DNA of 12,021 nt, from contig DEBL01000313.1 in the NCBI GenBank assembly GCA_002348535.1, positions 1 through 12,021 of the forward strand, in the 5' to 3' direction. Both the position numbers and the translations under genes were made by a program. How positions within the stretch are numbered: the stretch's first letter is position 1; each line of letters opens with the position of its first letter. The notes beneath the pieces were generated by a model that searched no databases, was not told the DNA's origin, and saw nothing but the letters and a program-made list of their open reading frames with translations. Source of the DNA: Deltaproteobacteria bacterium UBA2957 (lineage in GTDB: Bacteria; Myxococcota_A; UBA796). This document shows, piece after piece, positions 6,561-12,021 of this stretch.

Positions 6561-7511
6561 TCAGGCCTCGACCTGAGCGAGCGATCGCATGAGTCCCACG
6601 CCTGCAATGAAGAGTAGACCGCTGATCATCAGCAAGGTGCGTCCAGCGGGCTCTGCGACGAGAGGGGTGAGATAGTCGGGCCGCAGAAACATGAGTGCGC
6701 CCGCGACGACAAATGGCAACGCGCCCAAAATAAAGGCGCTCATGCGTGCTTCTGCCGTGAGTGCGCGCACCTTCCCCTTGAAAATAAAGCGAGCCCGAAT
6801 TGTGGCCGCAATGTTGGTGAAGATCTCCACGAGATTTCCACCGGTTTCGCGCTGCAGAAGCGTTGCGCTCACCATGATCTTCAGGTCAAAGTTGTGGGGG
6901 TTTCTCAGCGCCATTTCGGACAAACAGTCCCGAAAATCCCGGCCGAGGTTGTGTTCCTCATAAACGCGGCCAAACTCTTCGCCGATGGGCTGTGGAATCT
7001 CGGTTGCGACGGACCTCATGGCGTCCGCGATGCCGTGACCCGCTTGAAGTGAACGAGACACGAGGTCGAGGGCATCGGGAAGTTGCTCAGAAAGTCGTAT
7101 CGTTCGTTGTTCCGCGATTGACCGAATTCGTATCCAAGGGATGAAGCCAATCAACAAGCCGATGATTGCGCCCTTGGGACCCGCGAGTATTCCCATAATG
7201 AGAGCTCCGGCCACTCCGCTTCCGGTGATCTGTGCAGCGAGTGTGCTCGCTGTGATTGCCGTTCCAGATTGCCGAGCCAGCCCATCGAGGTACCGACCAG
7301 CGGCCCCCATCGTATCGACCAAGGGGTCGGCCTGCCGCTGCTGAAATAGGCTTTCGGCCGTGTTGCTCGATGCGATCGAACCGATTCGCCGAGCCATCGC
7401 CTTGGACCTTGATTCACGCCGGCTGACGGCCGACCAATACAGGAAGCTTCCGGTCAGCAGTGAACCCACAAACACGACAGTGATGAGTATGCCGAGGACG
7501 GCCGTATTCAT
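6561..7511 (-). CDS. tadB: TadB inner-membrane platform protein
   Basis: 316 residues. Membrane segments are at about 5-27, 96-128 (a hairpin), 258-276 and 292-309. The T2SSF domain (about 142-250) contains LSEQLPDALDLVSRSLQAGH (140-159) and TLLQRETGGNLVEIFTNIA (217-235), both hallmark stretches of TadB. It is paired with TadC as the polytopic membrane base of the Tad machine, homologous to GspF/PilC. The ATG overlaps the cpaF stop codon (ATGA), so translation is coupled to the ATPase. Length and topology are normal for the family, and nothing is missing. Confidence 0.94.
   Translation of the reverse strand: MNTAVLGILITVVFVGSLLTGSFLYWSAVSRRESRSKAMARRIGSIASSNTAESLFQQRQADPLVDTMGAAGRYLDGLARQSGTAITASTLAAQITGSGVAGALIMGILAGPKGAIIGLLIGFIPWIRIRSIAEQRTIRLSEQLPDALDLVSRSLQAGHGIADAMRSVATEIPQPIGEEFGRVYEEHNLGRDFRDCLSEMALRNPHNFDLKIMVSATLLQRETGGNLVEIFTNIAATIRARFIFKGKVRALTAEARMSAFILGALPFVVAGALMFLRPDYLTPLVAEPAGRTLLMISGLLFIAGVGLMRSLAQVEA
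6566..6569 (-). promoter_or_regulatory. Ribosome binding site that decides the GTG start of tadC
   Basis: GAGG on the minus strand, inside the last codons of tadB and 6 bases before GTG 6559. No in-frame ATG lies near the expected TadC N-terminus, so this site supports the GTG start. Confidence 0.55.
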
Positions 7512-8848
7512 GGCACATCCTTGCGGTATCGAAAGAGCTCGGGTGGCAGATTGATACCGGATCGGGCCAGCTTGGCCGCAAAAGTCGGGCGCACTCCGGT
7601 GGCGGAAAAGTGGCCCATCACGTGTCCATGTTCGTCGATCCCAGTCTGCTCAAAGGTGAAGATGTCTTGGGTCGTGATCACGTCGCCCTCCATGCCCGCC
7701 ACCTCTGTGATGGCCATCACTCGACGCGTCCCGTCGGGAAGTCGGTCTAGGTGAACGATTACATCTAAAGCTCGGCTGATGACTTCTCGCACCCGTTGGT
7801 CTGAAGTGTTGGGCATGCCCATTCCAACCATGGTTTCCACGCGCGAGAGCGCGTCGCGAGACGAATTGGCATGAACGGTAGACATAGAGCCGTCATGGCC
7901 GGTGTTCATGGCTTGGAGCATATCGACGGCTTCAACCCCACGAATCTCGCCCACAATGATTCGGTCTGGGCGCATGCGAAGCGCGTTCCGCAGCAGGTCC
8001 TCTGCCGTGATGCGTCCGTGCCCCTCGAGGTTGGCAGGTCGGGTCTCAAGGCGAACGACATGGCGCTGTTGCAGAAGGAGTTCAGCCGCATCTTCGATGG
8101 TTACGATGCGATGTTCGTCCGAGATAAAGCCGCTCATGCAGTTCAGGAGGGTGGTTTTACCGGATCCGGTTCCCCCACTGACGAGGATATTGAGGCGGGC
8201 CTTGGTCGCCGCATGCAGCAAATCGAGCATGGGCTTGGGTACGCTGCCGCTGCGCACCAGTTCATCGCTGGTCAATGGACGGTTCCCGAATCGTCGAATC
8301 GAGACCATGGGACCATCCAGTGCGAGTGGAGGAATGATTGCGTTGAACCGACTACCGTCAGCAAGCCGCGCGTCCACCATGGGGTTCGACTCATCGATTC
8401 GTCGACCGACTTGGCTCACGACGCGGTCAATGATCTGCATCAGGTGTTGTTCGGAGTTGAAGCGGCACGAGGCTCGTTCCAGTCGACCGTTCCGTTCAAC
8501 GTACACGGTGTCCGGTCCGTTGATCAGGATGTCGGTGATGGAGTCATCATCCAGCAGCGGCTCGAGGGGACCCAGTCCGGTAATCTCGTCGAGGATTTCA
8601 TCGACCATTCGGTCGCGCTCAGCACGATTCAAGGGCAACTGACGGTTTTGGATTGTATCGGAGAGACTGCGACGCAAGCGCTGCTTCAGTTCCTCCCGTG
8701 GCGTCTTTCGGACCTGCTCAAAGTCCAGTGAGCCCACGATTTCTTTGTGGAGGTCTCGCTTGATGCGGGCAAAATCATCTGCGCCCGATCCCTCCCCGGA
8801 TGCGTTTTGTTGGGCATTGCGGACCCTATCGATGAGCCGTGAAGACAT
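7508..8848 (-). CDS. cpaF: CpaF/TadA secretion ATPase
   Basis: 446 residues. A variable N-terminal region (1-75) precedes the conserved CpaF core. GLGPLEPLLDDDSITDILIN (91-110) is the classic N2-domain signature. The Walker A is GGTGSGKTT (225-233), the Asp box IEDAAEL (251-257), the Walker B RIIVGEIRG (296-304) and the His box GHDGSMSTVHAN (317-328). All catalytic elements are intact, so it should be an active hexameric AAA-type ATPase at the cytoplasmic face of the inner membrane, driving Flp pilus assembly (and, in some species, retraction) through TadB/TadC. The ATG at 8848 has AAGG 9 bases upstream. It lies 29 bases after cpaE, and its stop overlaps tadB by ATGA. Length is within the usual range for the family. 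Confidence 0.97.
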   Translation of the reverse strand: MSSRLIDRVRNAQQNASGEGSGADDFARIKRDLHKEIVGSLDFEQVRKTPREELKQRLRRSLSDTIQNRQLPLNRAERDRMVDEILDEITGLGPLEPLLDDDSITDILINGPDTVYVERNGRLERASCRFNSEQHLMQIIDRVVSQVGRRIDESNPMVDARLADGSRFNAIIPPLALDGPMVSIRRFGNRPLTSDELVRSGSVPKPMLDLLHAATKARLNILVSGGTGSGKTTLLNCMSGFISDEHRIVTIEDAAELLLQQRHVVRLETRPANLEGHGRITAEDLLRNALRMRPDRIIVGEIRGVEAVDMLQAMNTGHDGSMSTVHANSSRDALSRVETMVGMGMPNTSDQRVREVISRALDVIVHLDRLPDGTRRVMAITEVAGMEGDVITTQDIFTFEQTGIDEHGHVMGHFSATGVRPTFAAKLARSGINLPPELFRYRKDVP

Positions 8849-8877
8849 GAGTCAGGACCTTCGTTTGGAATTCATGT

Positions 8878-10056
8878 TCATCGAAACAACCAAGAGAGAG
8901 GTCGTGCCGATGGTGTTGCATCCACTTGGCGTACGCCATCAGTGATCAGGGAGACGAGATTGGAGATGTCTGATGCAGCAGCGCAGCGTTTGTCGACATC
9001 GCGCAGCAATGCGCCGATGTTGACTGCGTGCTGGCATCGACTCGGATCGTTCGCAACTGTTGCAGCGACTGGAACCCCGAGGTTGGCCTCGATGTCTGCG
9101 ATTGTGAGAGGAGGATTTTTGTCCCAACGGTTCACGATTAGCCGCACGCGATTGAGATCCACGCCTTGCCGGTCGAGGAGGTGCAGGCGACGCCATGCAT
9201 TTTTTACACTGGGCACGTCAGGGGAGCAGACCAGCAGCACAAGGTCGGCGACGGTCGCCGCGGTCCGCGTAGCATCGTCCACGCGACCCCCACAATCGAC
9301 AAAGAGGTATTGATAGGCGTCCGCGGCCGTGCTCAGTACCTTCAGCACATCCTCGCTCCGCAGGAACTCATTTTCGAGCAGTTCAACGGGCTGGGCCACG
9401 ACATGCAGTCCGCTGGGGTGAACCGCCACCGAGCCTGCCAGCATCCGCTCATCGAGCCGATTGAGGTTGCCGAGTAAATCTTGCATGCTGGTTGTGGTTT
9501 GAAGGTCAAGCATGCTTGCGAGGTCACCCATCGAAAAGTCCAAATCGACCGCGCAGACGCGATGAACGGGTGCAAGTTCTGAAGCAAGATTTACGGTGAT
9601 GAAGCTGGTTCCGACACCGCCTTTCGCACCAATCGTGACGACGACTTGGCCTTGGTCAGTCACCGTTGCAACATCAGATGGGGCTTCTCGCACCGTTCGG
9701 CGAAGAAGCTGAGCATCTTCAGGCAGCACCACAAAGTCGCGGTAGCCTGCGCGCATGGCTTCTCGAATTCGTTCCGGTTGAGCGATGGTCGCATGCGCGA
9801 TGAGGACCGCGCCCGGGTGTTCTGTTCCCAGTTGTTCGCCAAGCTCAACAGCAGCCATGGGGTCGGCTTCAAATCCGACAATGATGACCTGTGGGCGATG
9901 GCGGCGGGCAGCGGCGGATGCATCGCCGTATCCAACACTTTCGCCGGTAATCGCTGCATCAGTGGCTAGGCACTCGCGAATGTGGCCGAGGGCGGAGCCA
10001 TCGACACCAATGACGAGTACGGTGGGTGCGGTCCGGGACGTAGAAGTGTTCTGCAT
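8878..10056 (-). CDS. cpaE: CpaE/TadZ-like MinD-family ATPase with degenerate receiver domain
   Basis: 392 residues. Residues ~11-125 look like a response-regulator receiver fold (TVLVIGVDG; QVIIVGF; AGYRDFVVLPED), but the phosphoacceptor Asp position reads Gly (VIIVG) and the usual Lys of the KP motif reads Leu (VLP), so it is probably not phosphorylated. Residues ~135-380 are a ParA/MinD-type domain with P-loop GAKGGVGTS (143-151). The MinD signature Lys is present, but the P-loop Lys is Thr, as in many CpaE proteins. DLDFSMGD (171-178) follows. CpaE/TadZ localises the Tad complex, often to a cell pole. ATG 10056 is 4 bases after the cpaC stop; no strong Shine-Dalgarno sequence was seen. 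The open frame upstream of 10056 lies inside cpaC and is not family-like. ATPase activity of this variant is uncertain. Confidence 0.92.
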   Translation of the reverse strand: MQNTSTSRTAPTVLVIGVDGSALGHIRECLATDAAITGESVGYGDASAAARRHRPQVIIVGFEADPMAAVELGEQLGTEHPGAVLIAHATIAQPERIREAMRAGYRDFVVLPEDAQLLRRTVREAPSDVATVTDQGQVVVTIGAKGGVGTSFITVNLASELAPVHRVCAVDLDFSMGDLASMLDLQTTTSMQDLLGNLNRLDERMLAGSVAVHPSGLHVVAQPVELLENEFLRSEDVLKVLSTAADAYQYLFVDCGGRVDDATRTAATVADLVLLVCSPDVPSVKNAWRRLHLLDRQGVDLNRVRLIVNRWDKNPPLTIADIEANLGVPVAATVANDPSRCQHAVNIGALLRDVDKRCAAASDISNLVSLITDGVRQVDATPSARPLSWLFR

Positions 10057-10060
10057 GGTT

Positions 10061-11446
10061 TTACCGTGAGAGTCCCATCGGGCCGGTTGGAGCTGCCGTC
10101 TCGGATCCCGAACGATGGTCAAGTCCGAGCATGAACAACTCGAAGTCGTTCGGGTTGTTGTCGATGGTGACACCGGGCGGCGCTGGAACATGGCCTGGAG
10201 CCAAGGGCCGTACCAGTCTCGGGGTCACGAATATCATCAGCTCCGTTTCGTCCCGCCGGTGCTTCACATACCGGAATAGTGATCCCACAATCGGGATGTC
10301 ACCCAGTAGCGGTACTTTTGCGAAGGTGGCTCGAACGGTGTCGTTCAGCATTCCAGCCATGGCAAAGGTGTTCCCACTTTGAATTCTAAGGTGAGACTGT
10401 GTCTTTCGGCTGATGAAACTGGGGATTTCGATGCCCGTGAGTCGAATCGAGTTGGTGTTGTCGACATCGGAGACCTCAACGTAGACCTGCATGTCGACCA
10501 CATCATCGCCCAATACGGTGGGTACAAAGACCAGCTTTACGCCGTACTCTTTGAACTCGATGGTGACCTTGTTTCCGAACTGACTGACCGGGATCGGGAC
10601 CTCGCCACCGGCAAGGAATTCAGCTTGTTGTCCAGAAAGAGCGACGAGGGTCGGCTGAGCTAAGATTTTTGAGATGCTGTGTTGGCTCAGCACGCTCATG
10701 ATCGCGCTGAGGTTTACATTTCCTCCAACGACCCCCAATAGTTTGAAGGCTTCGGCGCTCGGTGCCAGCGTCGACCCGGCATTGATGAGGGTGTTGGCGG
10801 GATTGTTGGCTACCGCAGCGGTCGATGACATGGGGCCTTCAATACCGAACCCCAAAGAGTTGTCGCCCCACAATGCGTTGAAGCCCAGTTCACGAAGCGC
10901 AGAGCGATTGACCTCGGCAAAGACAACTTCGAGCTGGATCTGGTGGTCACCCTCCACGGTCATCAGATTGATGAAATCAGGGTCGTAGACACTGGCGACG
11001 TTCGCGAGTCGCTCGGCGGTGTTGAGGTCGGGCACGGGTCCTTCGACCACCAATCGATCACGCAGCGGGTAGACCTTGGGAGGCTGCCCGTCGACGATCT
11101 CGTCCACCCGGCGAATCAGATCCGAAATGTCTTGGTGGATTGTCAGTTGGTAATGCACCGGAGCACTGACTCGGCCTTGAAACCACACCCACAAGTCGGT
11201 GCTGCCCACGGATAAACCGCGAATCTGAAACTGACCGGCTTCAAGAAGCTTAACTTCAGCGATGTCGCCGTCGGACACGAGGACCCTCGATATGGGTCGG
11301 CGCTCTTTGTATATGTACGACTGCCCAACGCCCACATCCAACCACTCCACCGGGGAGTCTGCCGTTTTTCGAGGGGGCTGGGGGGTGGCCGCATGGGCCA
11401 ATTGTAGGCTGAAAAGTAGGGTGAGCAGCAGCGCGCGCATCATCAT
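10061..11446 (-). CDS. cpaC: CpaC/RcpA outer-membrane secretin
   Basis: 461 residues from ATG 11446. The signal peptide is MMMRALLLTLLFSLQLAHA (1-19). Residues ~31-104 are the pilus-secretin N-terminal domain (VGVGQSYIYKERRPISRVLV; GLSVGSTDLWVWF). A BON-like segment follows (~106-165; LRDRLVVEGPVPD). The secretin domain covers ~168-414, with FLAGGEVPIPV (277-287), YGVKLVFVPTV (301-311) and the signature VPLLGDIPIVGSLFR (378-392), ending FVTPRLVRPL. It forms the outer-membrane ring through which the Flp pilus leaves. Start choice: GGAG lies 9 bases before ATG 11446, the first of three ATGs in a row, giving a compact signal peptide. ATG 11461, which overlaps the cpaB stop (TGATG), is the alternative and adds five residues. 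Residues ~208-235 are rich in Ala, Asn and Ser and poorly conserved in look. Confidence 0.95.
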   Translation of the reverse strand: MMMRALLLTLLFSLQLAHAATPQPPRKTADSPVEWLDVGVGQSYIYKERRPISRVLVSDGDIAEVKLLEAGQFQIRGLSVGSTDLWVWFQGRVSAPVHYQLTIHQDISDLIRRVDEIVDGQPPKVYPLRDRLVVEGPVPDLNTAERLANVASVYDPDFINLMTVEGDHQIQLEVVFAEVNRSALRELGFNALWGDNSLGFGIEGPMSSTAAVANNPANTLINAGSTLAPSAEAFKLLGVVGGNVNLSAIMSVLSQHSISKILAQPTLVALSGQQAEFLAGGEVPIPVSQFGNKVTIEFKEYGVKLVFVPTVLGDDVVDMQVYVEVSDVDNTNSIRLTGIEIPSFISRKTQSHLRIQSGNTFAMAGMLNDTVRATFAKVPLLGDIPIVGSLFRYVKHRRDETELMIFVTPRLVRPLAPGHVPAPPGVTIDNNPNDFELFMLGLDHRSGSETAAPTGPMGLSR

Positions 11447-11455
11447 CGTAGAGGG

Positions 11456-11459
11456 CTCC
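11456..11459 (-). promoter_or_regulatory. Ribosome binding site that decides the cpaC start
   Basis: GGAG on the minus strand, 9 bases before the ATG-ATG-ATG run at 11446-11438. It lies just inside the longer reading that begins at ATG 11461, and so favours the shorter form. Confidence 0.5.
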
Positions 11460-11460
11460 A

Positions 11461-12021
11461 TCAACGTTCGATCTTGTTTCCGGCGCGGTCAAAACGGGCG
11501 GTTTCCTTTTTGGACCCTTGAATGACCTCAGCGGTGCGGTAGGTGCGGCGACCCCGGGTGGGGGCCTTGTAGCCAATCAGTTCAGACGTGCTCAGCGGAC
11601 TCTTCACGCGGTCATCCTCGGTCGTGATGTCGAGGTCGCCCCGGAGCACGAGGTGAATGTCTCCCTTGGACACTGCGAGGGCGAGTTTCTCCGCGTGCTC
11701 GGGTGTCAGCTCGAGGGTCACGGAGGGCTTTTGGCGTCGGGTGTTTGTTCTCCGCTTTGGCTCGCCATCCGTGGCTTCGTCAGACGGCTCGGTGGCAGCA
11801 ACAGTCAAGACGGGAATCCCAACCAAGATGGTTTCGGTGGCCCATTTGGTGCGGCCTCGCTGGTCGTCGGGTCGGATGGTGACGATCACGTCGACGTAGT
11901 TGCCCGGTTGGATGAAGCCGCCCACGCCGGACTGATGGTCGACTTGAACCGTCATTGCGCGCATGCCTTTGCGAATCAGTGCGTTGAGTCCAACACCCGC
12001 ATCCGCGCTCGCGAGCCGTTC
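11461..12021 (-). CDS. cpaB: CpaB/RcpC pilus assembly protein, 5' end cut by window edge
   Basis: The frame is open from the window edge and gives 186 residues plus a TGA stop. Visible residues 1-19 (ERLASADAGVGLNALIRKG) run into GMRAMTVQVDHQSGVGGFIQ and PGNYVDVIV, the hallmark of CpaB/RcpC proteins, where the SAF domain is followed by a conserved block. VTLELTPEHAEKLALAVSKG (about 101-120), then a stretch ending in LVLRGDLD, is also typical. Between them lies a charged, Arg/Lys-rich linker (about 78-98). CpaB is an inner-membrane-anchored periplasmic protein that works with the CpaC secretin; its anchor and first SAF part are outside the window. Its methionine at 11964 is internal, not the start. 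It is directly upstream of cpaC, with which it is translationally coupled or nearly so. Confidence 0.93.
   Translation of the reverse strand, partial: ERLASADAGVGLNALIRKGMRAMTVQVDHQSGVGGFIQPGNYVDVIVTIRPDDQRGRTKWATETILVGIPVLTVAATEPSDEATDGEPKRRTNTRRQKPSVTLELTPEHAEKLALAVSKGDIHLVLRGDLDITTEDDRVKSPLSTSELIGYKAPTRGRRTYRTAEVIQGSKKETARFDRAGNKIER

Noticed and set aside
6560..6607. N-terminal extension of tadC from a TTG inside tadB
   Set aside because: It adds a charged segment before the first membrane helix, whereas GTG 6559 has GAGG at a good distance.
7871..8731. Plus-strand open frame of 286 codons
   Set aside because: It is antisense to the conserved core of cpaF, including the Walker motifs, and has no recognisable protein features.
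10057..10191. N-terminal extension of CpaE into cpaC
   Set aside because: The extra 45 residues are Ser/Thr/Arg-rich, overlap the cpaC C-terminus and do not resemble CpaE. ATG 10056 sits right after the cpaC stop.

Overview
The window is almost entirely one minus-strand locus for a Tad (tight adherence / Flp) pilus secretion system. Read in the direction of transcription, from high to low coordinates, the order is: cpaB (5' end off the window), cpaC secretin, cpaE, cpaF ATPase, tadB, tadC, tadD, a small tad-linked lipoprotein, a 223-bp non-coding gap, a large exported protein with a TULIP/BPI-like look and a MYXO-CTERM-like tail, a PF03706-type multi-pass membrane protein, a TadG-like von Willebrand A protein, and tadE (3' end off the window). 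I support eleven genes, nine complete and two cut by the window edges. No RNA gene, insertion sequence, CRISPR array or phage gene was seen.

Right half (4609-12021): the export machine. CpaC forms the outer-membrane channel and CpaB is its periplasmic partner. CpaE (MinD-like) probably positions the complex. CpaF (TadA) powers assembly through the inner-membrane platform TadB/TadC. TadD and the small lipoprotein probably help outer-membrane assembly. Most junctions are ATGA or TGATG overlaps or gaps of a few bases, so this is very likely one operon. The major pilin (flp) and prepilin peptidase (tadV/cpaA) are not in the window and probably lie beyond base 12021 or elsewhere.

Left half (1-4385): a second tight group. 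TadE and TadG-VWA are standard Tad accessory genes. Between them and the core machine sit two genes that are not standard Tad parts: the TULIP-like exported protein and the PF03706-like membrane protein, separated by only 9 bases and in the same frame. They look like a lipid-binding protein paired with a lipid-flippase-like membrane protein. This pair is the most unusual content here; its function is inference.

Organism: a Gram-negative bacterium (secretin, lipoproteins), moderately GC-rich by eye. The C-terminal signal with a Cys-Gly-Cys, a hydrophobic stretch and a basic end resembles MYXO-CTERM, and the Ig-like domain before it is of a kind common in myxobacterial surface proteins. Both point to Myxococcota, Bradymonadota or other former deltaproteobacteria. 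This assignment is moderate to low confidence.
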